Source of the DNA: Limnochordia bacterium
Lineage (GTDB): Bacteria; Bacillota; Limnochordia; Darwinibacteriales; DTU012
DNA: 13,034 bases
NCBI GenBank assembly: GCA_007116995.1
Contig: SKHL01000069.1
Coordinates: 1 to 13,034, forward strand
Direction: 5' to 3'
Part shown: positions 1-6,173 of the stretch, piece by piece
Layout of the letters: every line of letters begins with the position of its first letter
How positions within the stretch are numbered: position 1 is the first letter of the stretch
Position numbers and translations under genes: made by a program
Notes under the pieces: model-generated
What the model was told of the DNA's origin: nothing
The model's database searches: none
The model's input: the letters and a program-made list of their open reading frames with translations, nothing else

Positions 1-1527
1 GAGCACGATTGTTCCTAATTCAGTAGGTGTGAATCGTTTTTCTTCAATTATAACATACCCTCTCCGCACAATAGTATCAATAATCGGAGCATAGGTGCTT
101 GGACGACCAATCCCCTTTTCCTCTAAGGTTTTCACTAGCATAGCTTCATTATAGCGAGCGGGCGGTTGCGTAAAATGCTGTTTTAGGTCTAGTTTCCTAT
201 TCTTAAGAACATCTCCCTTAGCAACTTCAGGAAGAACCCCTTCCTTTTGCTCAATTTCATCGGTGCCCTCAACGTACACTTGCATAAAACCAGGGAACTT
301 AAGCGTAGATCCGGTAGCACGGAATGTATAACCCGCTACATTTATATCAATAGTCAAAGAATCCATAATGGCTGGAGTCATCTGGCTAGCGACAAACCGT
401 TGCCAGATGAGACCATATAAGCGTAGTTGATCTCTACTAAGAAACTTCTTTAGCTCTTTAGGCGTTCGTAAGGCACTAGTTGGACGAATGGCTTCATGAG
501 CCTCCTGAGCGCCAGATTTTGATCGATAGGTTGGCGGATTTTTAGGGACAAACTCTTTCCCGTATTGATCTCGAATCAGATTTCTTGCTTCTTCGCTAGC
601 TTCGGTCGCAACTCTCATAGCATCAGTACGAATGTATGTGATAAGTCCAGTGGTCCCTTGAGCTCCAATATCAAGACCTTCATAAAGCTGTTGAGCGATA
701 CGCATAGTTTTCTTAGCTGTAAAGTTTAGTTTGCGAGCGGCTTCCTGCTGCATCGTGCTCGTTATAAAGGGAGGTGCAGCATTTCGCTTGCGCTCTTTAC
801 GAGTTACTGATTCGACTACCCACTGTTGACCCTTAACAGCACTCTCTACGGTTTTTGCTTCAGATTCATTTTTCAACTCAATTTTCTTATTTTTGAACTT
901 CCATAGCTTAGCTTCAAAGCTCATCTGTTCGCTGTTAAGAAGCAAAGCTATGGCCGACCAATACTCAACAGGTACGAAATCCTGAATTTCTGCTTCGCGA
1001 TCACAGATTAGGCGTACGGCTACAGACTGTACACGTCCCGCACTAAGACCCTTCTTCACCTTTGCCCATAGGAGGGGCGAGAGCTTATAACCGACGATTC
1101 GATCAAGGATGCGCCTAGCTTGTTGGGCAGACACCAAATTGTCAGCAATATTCCTGGGATTCCTTACTGCCTGTTGAATCGCCTGCTTAGTGATTTCGCG
1201 AAATTCAATCCGACAATTATGTTCATTTACCTTTAAGGCTTTGGCTAAATGCCAAGCGATTGCTTCACCTTCACGGTCGGGGTCAGTGGCTAACAACACA
1301 TGATCTAATTTTCTAGCAGCATCTTTCAGTTCCTTTAGAATAGGTCCTTTACCACGAATAGTGATATATTTAGGCTCGAACTCATTCTCAACATCCACAC
1401 CAAATTGACTTCGGGGTAGATCTCTAACGTGTCCCATCGATGCCTTAACTACATAATTTCTACCTAGGAACTTACCAATTGTTTTTGCTTTTGCTGGTGA
1501 TTCTACGATTACTAGCGACTTTGGCAA
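1..1527 (-). CDS. topA: DNA topoisomerase I, N-terminal 509 residues (gene runs off the left edge)
   Basis: Type IA topoisomerase that relaxes negative supercoils by cutting and rejoining one DNA strand. Translating the minus strand from a TTG at 1527 gives a frame open to base 1. It begins PKSLVIVESPAKAKTIGKFL, the classic TopA toprim opening with catalytic Glu9. The toprim acidic cluster TDPDREGEAIAWH follows at about 81-93 (D82, D84, E86). QSVAVRLICDRE at about 167-178 is the domain I/IV segment, and GLITYIRTDA contains the active-site tyrosine Y298. EAHEAIRPT and GIGRPSTYAPII are also present. The C-terminal zinc ribbons expected in this family lie outside the window. The TTG start is chosen because AGGAGGTGAG lies just upstream and no in-frame ATG fits. 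Only 23 nt separate it from the upstream Smg-like gene, so the two are probably one transcript from the promoter at 1934-1962. Confidence 0.96.
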   Translation of the reverse strand, partial: MPKSLVIVESPAKAKTIGKFLGRNYVVKASMGHVRDLPRSQFGVDVENEFEPKYITIRGKGPILKELKDAARKLDHVLLATDPDREGEAIAWHLAKALKVNEHNCRIEFREITKQAIQQAVRNPRNIADNLVSAQQARRILDRIVGYKLSPLLWAKVKKGLSAGRVQSVAVRLICDREAEIQDFVPVEYWSAIALLLNSEQMSFEAKLWKFKNKKIELKNESEAKTVESAVKGQQWVVESVTRKERKRNAAPPFITSTMQQEAARKLNFTAKKTMRIAQQLYEGLDIGAQGTTGLITYIRTDAMRVATEASEEARNLIRDQYGKEFVPKNPPTYRSKSGAQEAHEAIRPTSALRTPKELKKFLSRDQLRLYGLIWQRFVASQMTPAIMDSLTIDINVAGYTFRATGSTLKFPGFMQVYVEGTDEIEQKEGVLPEVAKGDVLKNRKLDLKQHFTQPPARYNEAMLVKTLEEKGIGRPSTYAPIIDTIVRRGYVIIEEKRFTPTELGTIVL

Positions 1528-1550
1528 AAATCTCACCTCCTGTGCTTATT

Positions 1551-1892
1551 TCAATGCTGAATTAAATTTTTTGCTATTAGTTGCAATCTGGTGGGATCGG
1601 CTAATACACGTTGTAAGATAATCAATACATCCTGAACCGTCAAATCCTGATGAAGATGATTAAGACTTAGTTGGGCCATGAAGGCTTCAAACTCATCGGC
1701 ATTGACGATACCGCCATGCAGCAGACTCCATAAATACCCTTGTGTACTAACACTTAGGCAGTCTCTTTCACGCTGGCTAAAAAGGCGCATTGGTCTTCGT
1801 CCCAGCCTATAATCATCAGCTGTTAGTATATCCGGACGATTCCAGAACGATTCAAACGCAGTGGTAATTTGAACATTACTTTGTTCTTTCAT
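1551..1892 (-). CDS. Smg/DUF494-like small protein (shortened)
   Basis: This 113-residue protein has no known biochemical function. Its central and C-terminal part matches my recollection of the Smg (DUF494) family. After an arginine (about residue 36) the pattern is R-[LI]-[FY]-[ST]-x-x-E-x-x-x-L-x-V-x-x-x-G-[YF]-L, followed by two predicted helices ending VQDVLIILQRVL. The position supports this: in proteobacteria smg lies beside dprA and topA, and here the gene sits exactly between them. E. coli Smg is about 157 residues, so the N-terminal helical part looks largely missing. The ATG at 1892 is preceded by GGGAG and GGAAGGA. The gene follows a near-consensus promoter and precedes topA by 23 nt. 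The family call is from memory of the pattern, not a search; the frame itself is very likely real. Confidence 0.7.
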   Translation of the reverse strand: MKEQSNVQITTAFESFWNRPDILTADDYRLGRRPMRLFSQRERDCLSVSTQGYLWSLLHGGIVNADEFEAFMAQLSLNHLHQDLTVQDVLIILQRVLADPTRLQLIAKNLIQH

Positions 1893-1933
1893 TCCTTCCA
1901 GCTCCCATTGGAAAATATAACTAATTGAAGTCT

Positions 1934-1962
1934 ATTATAATCTTTTTGTTCTAGCAATGCAA
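1934..1962 (-). promoter_or_regulatory. Vegetative (sigma-A type) promoter for smg-like/topA
   Basis: On the minus strand TTGCAT (-35, 1962-1957) and a perfect TATAAT (-10, 1939-1934) are separated by exactly 17 nt. Transcription would start near 1927, giving a leader of about 35 nt before the ATG at 1892. It lies in the 91-nt gap after dprA, so topA can be expressed independently of the competence gene upstream. Confidence 0.75.
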
Positions 1963-1972
1963 CAGCTAGTAG

Positions 1973-1986
1973 TAATAGATCTATTA
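1973..1986. repeat. 14-bp perfect palindrome over the dprA stop codon
   Basis: TAATAGATCTATTA is its own reverse complement. It contains the dprA stop codon (1984-1986) and lies about 10 bp upstream of the -35 element of the topA promoter. It could be an operator or upstream element, or chance in AT-rich DNA. There is no U-tract, so it is not a terminator. Confidence 0.4.
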
Positions 1987-3027
1987 ATCTCCATTCCCTC
2001 TCAGTACTCCGTTAACCTCTAGGAGACTAATCTGTTGAAAAACATACTTCGCCTCTAATCCCGTTTTCTCAATAATCTCTTGAGGGGAACAACCTTGTTT
2101 TATATACTCAAGTATGCTATTCGACGAGGGATCTAGCGGAACCGGATTACTAAAGGACATGCTTCCCAGTCCAATGAGAATGTCATCGATAGTTTCCACA
2201 AGTCCTGCTCCATCTTTTATTAGTCTATTCGTTCCTCTCCGCAAGGGGTGATGAATTTCACCAGGAATAGCCCAGACATCCCGCCCTAGATCTCTAGCTC
2301 CAGCCGCTGTAGACAAAGCTCCAGATGATTCGTTAGCCTCAACCACTAGGACACCTTTAGACAGAGCACTAATGATTCGATTTCTTTGACGGAAGTTACC
2401 TGGACGAACCTGAGTGTTTCTGGAAAATTCAGAAATCAAACAGCCTGATTGGATGATTTGTTTGGCGAGGTTGCGATTCTCCTGGGGATATATGTAGTTA
2501 AGCGGAGATCCTAGCACAGCAATGGTTCTACCCTTTGCTGCCAAAGCTCCAACATGCGCTTGGGTATCAATTCCACGCGCGAGTCCACTAATTACCGGGA
2601 TGTTATGTTGGGCTAACTGCTGGGCGAACTGATACGCTTGTTTTTTGCCGACAAGAGTAGGCTTGCGTGTCCCGACAACGGCGACTCCTAGTTCCTTAGG
2701 GACCTGACCCAGACAATAGATTACTGGCAGATAAGGTGCGAGATGCGTTAGCCCCTCGGGATATTCTGAATCAAGATAGGTAAAGATTTTTATCTGATTT
2801 CTTATGGCCCATTGTTGCTCGGCGATGGGATCGATTTGTTCCCGTTGTGCAACTATCTGTTTAGCTAGTTTTCTCCCAAAGCTAGGTACACTAGATAGCT
2901 CTTGGTCGCTACTGCTCCAAGCCTGCTCTAGTGTACCGAAGGAGTCAAGTAAATGTTGTAATCGACGATCTCCTATACCACGAATCATGTTAAATGCAAT
3001 TAAATAATCACGTGAACTCCATTTCAC
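1984..3027 (-). CDS. dprA: DNA processing protein DprA (Smf)
   Basis: DprA binds incoming single-stranded DNA during natural transformation and loads RecA onto it. The 347-residue protein has the full layout. An N-terminal helix-hairpin-helix/SAM-like region (about 1-65) includes MIRGIGDRRLQHLL. The Rossmann-like DprA core (about 110-285) includes VVGTRKPT (118-124), SGLARGIDTQAH (147-158), FRQRNRIIS (212-220), VVEANESSGAL and the DVWAIPGEI strand. The C-terminal winged-helix (DML1-like) part spans about 300-345 (SPQEIIEKTGL). The start is GTG at 3027, supported by AGGAGGT 8 nt upstream. It follows the zinc-ribbon gene by 20 nt, with its SD inside the gap, so the two look co-transcribed. DprA homologues are common even in bacteria not known to be competent, so this does not prove competence. 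Confidence 0.97.
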   Translation of the reverse strand: MKWSSRDYLIAFNMIRGIGDRRLQHLLDSFGTLEQAWSSSDQELSSVPSFGRKLAKQIVAQREQIDPIAEQQWAIRNQIKIFTYLDSEYPEGLTHLAPYLPVIYCLGQVPKELGVAVVGTRKPTLVGKKQAYQFAQQLAQHNIPVISGLARGIDTQAHVGALAAKGRTIAVLGSPLNYIYPQENRNLAKQIIQSGCLISEFSRNTQVRPGNFRQRNRIISALSKGVLVVEANESSGALSTAAGARDLGRDVWAIPGEIHHPLRRGTNRLIKDGAGLVETIDDILIGLGSMSFSNPVPLDPSSNSILEYIKQGCSPQEIIEKTGLEAKYVFQQISLLEVNGVLRGNGD

Positions 3028-3047
3028 CTTTGGTTACCTCCTATAGT

Positions 3048-3287
3048 TTAATTTTCCTCATCACATCCAAATGATTGTTCGACTAGACTATCCAGGATCT
3101 CCCGTAATTCTTCTTCCCACTTCAGCTGATAGATTCGCAAGTCTAGTTCGTTAACAAGAGCACCTGAACTGCAGTTCGTGCAGATAATCCCATACGTTTC
3201 TCCTATATGACCCTTGATACTGTGTGGGGTATCTACATTACATATACCGCAGTTATAGATGCGAGTACTACCCACTTCGAAATCCAT
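3048..3287 (-). CDS. Small CxxC/CxxC zinc-ribbon protein of unknown function
   Basis: The 79-residue protein has two cysteine pairs, C13-x-x-C16 and C36-x-x-C39, which would bind one zinc ion as a ribbon. TPH sits just after the first pair. The C-terminal third (LDLRIYQLKWEEELREILDS) is charged and predicted helical. I do not recognise the family with confidence. The C..C...TPH...C..C pattern is reminiscent of small Firmicute zinc-ribbon proteins of unknown role. The ATG at 3287 has AGAGGAG about 7 nt upstream. The next gene, dprA, starts 20 nt downstream, so this gene heads the dprA transcript and could be a partner or regulator of it; that is inference from position only. Confidence 0.72.
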   Translation of the reverse strand: MDFEVGSTRIYNCGICNVDTPHSIKGHIGETYGIICTNCSSGALVNELDLRIYQLKWEEELREILDSLVEQSFGCDEEN

Positions 3288-3400
3288 GTTGCAACTCCTC
3301 TCACAGACAGTCTCCTTACGTTGAGACGATGTTTTATGACATTAAAAGCTAGCCTCGGGATGTCTGATATAGAGAGAGCTCATTTTCTTGAACCCCTTAC

Positions 3401-3417
3401 TTAGGATTCCATCCTAA
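3401..3417. promoter_or_regulatory. 7-3-7 palindrome in the divergent dprA/comM control region
   Basis: TTAGGAT and ATCCTAA are perfect reverse complements separated by TCC. The site lies in the 207-nt region between the start of the zinc-ribbon/dprA pair (3287) and yifB/comM (3495). No U-tract follows on either strand, so a terminator is unlikely. The symmetry and place suit a dimeric repressor's operator. The factor is unknown. Confidence 0.45.
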
Positions 3418-3436
3418 AACATTTCTATGTTACGCA

Positions 3437-3446
3437 GGAATATTCC
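3437..3446. repeat. 10-bp palindrome upstream of yifB/comM
   Basis: GGAATATTCC is a perfect palindrome abutting the possible -35 region of yifB. AGAATTCT at 3455-3462 is a second, shorter palindrome in the same intergenic region. Either may be chance. Confidence 0.3.
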
Positions 3447-3471
3447 GATAAAGCGAGAATTCTGATATTTA
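3443..3471 (+). promoter_or_regulatory. Possible weak extended -10 promoter for yifB/comM
   Basis: TTCCGA and TATTTA are 17 nt apart, and the -10 is preceded by TG one base away (TGATATTTA), an extended -10 form. Each hexamer matches consensus at only three positions. The start site would fall near 3478, leaving a very short leader before the SD at 3482. This is a tentative call. Confidence 0.3.
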
Positions 3472-3494
3472 AAATTACTTTAGGAGGCGTTGCT

Positions 3495-4955
3495 ATGATT
3501 TCTGTTCATTGTGGAACGATTGTGGGGCTGCAAGCTGTAAATGTACAAATTGAAATTGATGTACGTGCTGGATTACCCTGTTTTGACATGGTAGGCTTAG
3601 CTGGGATGGCTGTACGTGAAAGTCGAGATCGAGTACGAGCAGCGATAAAAAATTCTGGCTATGAGTTTCCATTACAACGGATAACGGTAAATCTTGCTCC
3701 TGCTGGAATAAAAAAAGATGGATCCCTATTTGACCTACCTATTGCTCTTGGAATTCTAGCTGCTCTTGGTCAATTTAAATCTGAGCAGTTAGAAAACTAT
3801 ATCATCGCCGGTGAGTTATCCCTAGGGGGTAGAATTCGTCCAATAAACGGAAGTTTGAGCTTAGCTGGTTTAGCTGATGAGCTAAACAAATCACTGCTAA
3901 TCCCTACGGAAAATGGATTCGAGGCTGCCGCGCAAAGCAAAAGAGTCTATACTGCTTCTTCCCTAGAACAAGCAGTGGATTTCTTCTGTAGACCCGTGAA
4001 ACCCAATCCCTTAAAACAACCAAGGTTTTCCCCGGAACAACCCACAGCCGTTTTTACACGCATTCAGGGTCTCAGTGCGGCGAAACGAATGTTACGTATT
4101 GCTGCTTACGGTGGACATCACAGCTTACTGATGGGTCCTCCTGGTAGTGGAAAAACAATATTAGCACAATCACTGATAAACGCACTACCACCTTTAACAC
4201 ACGAGCAAGCTATCGAGGTTACGAAAATATATAGTAACGCTGGCCTATTAGATTCCAATTCTGGTTTAGTGCAAACTCGTCCGGTTCGTAGTCCCCATCA
4301 TACCATATCGATTCCAGGTTTAATTGGTGGTGGACAGCAAGTACACCTAGGTGAGATAAGCTTAGCGCATAATGGTATATTGTTACTAGATGAACTTCTA
4401 GAATTTAACACACAAGCTCTGCAAGCCTTGAGAGAGCCCTTAGAAACTAAGACAATATCCATCTCTCGAATTAACCAACGAGTCACCTTCCCAGCCAATT
4501 TTCTTCTTGTCGGTACAACGAATCCGTGCCCATGTGGTTACTTAGGTGACAATGAACATGAGTGTCGTTGTAGCTATCACCAGATTAGGTCGTACCAGAA
4601 AAAGCTAACGGGACCACTATTAGATCGTATTGATCTATTCATGTTTCTTCAACCCATTAAAGCGGAAGAATTACATCCACAATCTCTAGATGATACATGT
4701 TCATTGCCTACTCTTGTTACACCCTTAAAATGTTCGACTGTGAAAACTCAGGACTTAGACCAGATAGAATTGTCCGAAGAGGGGGAAAATTTCCTCAACC
4801 AAGCACATAAACGCCTGAAATTGTCGGCAAGAGGGTATTATAAAACCTTACGAGTAGCAAAAACAATTGGGACTCTTGATCAACAAGCCCCAATAGGCAT
4901 TCCACAAGTCGCGGAAGCACTACAATATCGATGGGAAGCATTGCAGGTATTCTAA
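3495..4955 (+). CDS. yifB: YifB/ComM family Mg-chelatase-like AAA+ ATPase
   Basis: In Vibrio and relatives ComM is a hexameric helicase that drives branch migration as transformed DNA is recombined; in most Firmicutes the role is inferred. The 486-residue protein is full length. The N-terminal ChlI/Lon-S5-like domain (about 1-165) has GLPCFDMVGLAGMAVRES and RAAIKNSGYEFP. The AAA+ module has Walker A GPPGSGKT (214-221), Walker B ILLLDE (about 295-300) and a likely arginine finger in LLDRID. A cysteine set, CPCG (345-348) and CRC (357-359), is typical of the family. The C-terminal Mg-chelatase helical domain includes KLSARGYYKTLRVAKTI. The start at 3495 is preceded by TTTAGGAGG. It is the only plus-strand gene here, divergent from dprA, its likely functional partner. 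Its stop is 2 nt from the stop of the converging lrp gene. Confidence 0.95.
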   Translation: MISVHCGTIVGLQAVNVQIEIDVRAGLPCFDMVGLAGMAVRESRDRVRAAIKNSGYEFPLQRITVNLAPAGIKKDGSLFDLPIALGILAALGQFKSEQLENYIIAGELSLGGRIRPINGSLSLAGLADELNKSLLIPTENGFEAAAQSKRVYTASSLEQAVDFFCRPVKPNPLKQPRFSPEQPTAVFTRIQGLSAAKRMLRIAAYGGHHSLLMGPPGSGKTILAQSLINALPPLTHEQAIEVTKIYSNAGLLDSNSGLVQTRPVRSPHHTISIPGLIGGGQQVHLGEISLAHNGILLLDELLEFNTQALQALREPLETKTISISRINQRVTFPANFLLVGTTNPCPCGYLGDNEHECRCSYHQIRSYQKKLTGPLLDRIDLFMFLQPIKAEELHPQSLDDTCSLPTLVTPLKCSTVKTQDLDQIELSEEGENFLNQAHKRLKLSARGYYKTLRVAKTIGTLDQQAPIGIPQVAEALQYRWEALQVF

Positions 4956-4957
4956 GG

Positions 4958-5416
4958 TTATTCCTCAGGACCCCAGGTGAAGTTTTGTTTAGCAACTTTT
5001 AACACTAATGAAGTGCCTGTGTTTAAAATCCCAGGAATGTCTCCTAATTTACCGATTAAGAATGTAAGTAACTCATCATTGCTACGAACTACAATTTCTA
5101 TGATTAAGTCATAGTTTCCAGTGGCTAAGGCTACATAGCGGACTTCAGACATGTTCTTTAAGGCATTTGTAATATTTTCAATTTGGCTCCGCTCTACTTT
5201 CATACCTACAATCGCTACTGTATGCATACCTACCTTAAGTGGATCGGTAACACCGACAATCTGTAATGTTTTCTCCTCAATTAAGCGGGCAACTCTGCGA
5301 CGGATGGTACCTTCAGCTAGTCCAAGTTCGTTAGCAATGGCCAAGAAGGGCATCCGTCCATCTTTCTGTAATAGCTTAATAATCTGGCGGTCAATGTCAT
5401 CTAAGTAGTGTGACAT
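4958..5416 (-). CDS. Lrp/AsnC family transcriptional regulator (second of a tandem pair)
   Basis: This 152-residue protein is the usual size for an Lrp/AsnC regulator. An N-terminal helix-turn-helix (about 5-55) opens with DDIDRQIIKLLQKDGR and has ELGLAEGTIRRRVARL as the recognition segment. The C-terminal RAM/AsnC ligand-binding domain (about 65-150) has RYVALATGNYDL, the turn that in this family lines the amino-acid pocket, and ends TSLVLKVAKQ. The ATG at 5416 has AGGGAGG 7 nt upstream. It follows its paralogue by 13 nt and is surely co-transcribed with it. By a hand count of an ungapped alignment about 65 of 144 positions are identical. No amino-acid gene that could be its target lies nearby, so the effector is unknown. 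No terminator is visible before the converging yifB. Confidence 0.92.
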   Translation of the reverse strand: MSHYLDDIDRQIIKLLQKDGRMPFLAIANELGLAEGTIRRRVARLIEEKTLQIVGVTDPLKVGMHTVAIVGMKVERSQIENITNALKNMSEVRYVALATGNYDLIIEIVVRSNDELLTFLIGKLGDIPGILNTGTSLVLKVAKQNFTWGPEE

Positions 5417-5429
5417 TCATTTCCCTCCC

Positions 5430-5921
5430 TTAATCTGGGATTTCTATTGATTTCCGCCGTTGATCAGTATCATTAAACGGAATCCAGTTATGAATTTGTT
5501 TATGAACTTGTAGTACGATAGAGGTCTCAGTGCTAATAATTCCTGGTATTTTTGGAAGCTGTTCGTTAAGCAAGTCAATCAGCTTCTCCCGACTTGGCAG
5601 CACTACAGTTGCCACTAGATCATGGGATCCGGTTGCTACGACTAAATAGCGAACATGGACTATTCGCTTTAGTTCATCAATAACGGATTCGAGCATTCCT
5701 CTTTTAATCTCTAGCCATAGGAATGCCACGGTATCCAATCCGATCTTGAAAGGATCAGTAACGCCTACAATCTGCAGGACATCGCTGAGCTCAAGTTTTC
5801 TAATACGTTTACGAATCGTCCCTTCAGAAACGCCAAGCAGGTTAGCTAGCGCAACATAGCTAGTTCTTCCATCATCCTGTAAATAGCGTAGGATTTGCTG
5901 GTCCAGTTCATCTAAAACCAT
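5430..5921 (-). CDS. Lrp/AsnC family transcriptional regulator (first of a tandem pair)
   Basis: This is an Lrp/AsnC regulator with the same layout as its downstream neighbour. The helix-turn-helix region includes LDELDQQILRYLQDDGR and LLGVSEGTIRKRIRKL. It is followed by the shared LQIVGVTDP linker and a RAM domain with RYLVVATGSHDL and SIVLQVHKQ. The frame also has an ATG at 5927, but the SD AAAGGGG (5936-5930) would be only 2 nt from it and 8 nt from the ATG at 5921. I therefore chose 5921, giving 163 residues. In the ligand turn it has S-H-D where the paralogue has N-Y-D, suggesting a different effector. A charged tail after HNW (about 18 residues) is longer than in its neighbour. A promoter with symmetric sites lies just upstream, which fits the autoregulation common in this family. 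Confidence 0.92.
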   Translation of the reverse strand: MVLDELDQQILRYLQDDGRTSYVALANLLGVSEGTIRKRIRKLELSDVLQIVGVTDPFKIGLDTVAFLWLEIKRGMLESVIDELKRIVHVRYLVVATGSHDLVATVVLPSREKLIDLLNEQLPKIPGIISTETSIVLQVHKQIHNWIPFNDTDQRRKSIEIPD

Positions 5922-5957
5922 ATTCATTTCCCCTTTGCGAATCTCCCATTACCTGCT

Positions 5958-5970
5958 GATTATGATAATC
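5958..5970. promoter_or_regulatory. 6-1-6 palindrome at the predicted lrp transcription start
   Basis: GATTAT and ATAATC are exact reverse complements around a single G. The site sits between the -10 element and the first transcribed bases, where a bound dimer would block initiation. Autoregulation by the Lrp pair is the simplest reading. A metalloregulator of the Fur family is an alternative, because 7-1-7 AT-rich sites are typical of that family, though the match to a Fur box is imperfect. Confidence 0.45.
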
Positions 5971-5999
5971 TTTATAAAAAAGTTCTGCGAAACTCGCAA
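5971..5999 (-). promoter_or_regulatory. Promoter for the tandem lrp genes
   Basis: On the minus strand TTGCGA (-35, 5999-5994) and TATAAA (-10, 5976-5971) are 17 nt apart. The predicted start near 5964 leaves a leader of about 43 nt before the ATG at 5921. The -35 is half of the inverted repeat at 5986-5998. Confidence 0.55.
5986..5998. promoter_or_regulatory. 5-3-5 inverted repeat overlapping the lrp -35 element
   Basis: TGCGA and TCGCA flank AAC, and a further TGCGAA lies at 5936-5941 next to the lrp SD. This fits an operator over the -35. In RNA from the upstream dacF transcript the same element would form a 5-bp hairpin followed, after four bases, by six Us, so it could also act as a weak terminator. 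Confidence 0.4.
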
Positions 6000-6003
6000 T
6001 AGT

Positions 6004-6047
6004 CCTCTAATTAATTAAAGAAATATGTACTATATGCCTGTTAGAGG
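6004..6047. repeat. 7-bp inverted repeat with a 30-nt AT-rich centre
   Basis: CCTCTAA (6004-6010) and TTAGAGG (6041-6047) are exact reverse complements around an AT-rich centre. It lies between the dacF stop and the lrp promoter. No U-run follows on the minus strand. The role is unknown: a looping operator pair, part of a dacF 3' structure, or chance. Confidence 0.35.
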
Positions 6048-6173
6048 AAATTTTGGAATACTGGAAAAATGCCTAGATCGTTGGAAAACGTTAACTGTCA
6101 CCATTGAAACGATGAAAATCGTAAGTCCAACCCATGAGTTTGGAATGTAGCATCTTTGAGTACTGGTTTACGG

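Noticed and set aside
3207..3404. Plus-strand open frame of 65 codons upstream of yifB
   Set aside because: It lies largely antisense to the start of the zinc-ribbon gene, has no SD and shows no protein-like pattern.
4795..4995. Minus-strand open frame of 66 codons across the end of yifB
   Set aside because: It is antisense to the conserved C-terminal domain of yifB and overlaps the lrp stop; no support.
5958..5970. Fur or PerR box reading of the palindrome
   Set aside because: It differs from the Fur 7-1-7 consensus at several positions and no iron or peroxide gene is near; kept only as an unassigned palindrome.
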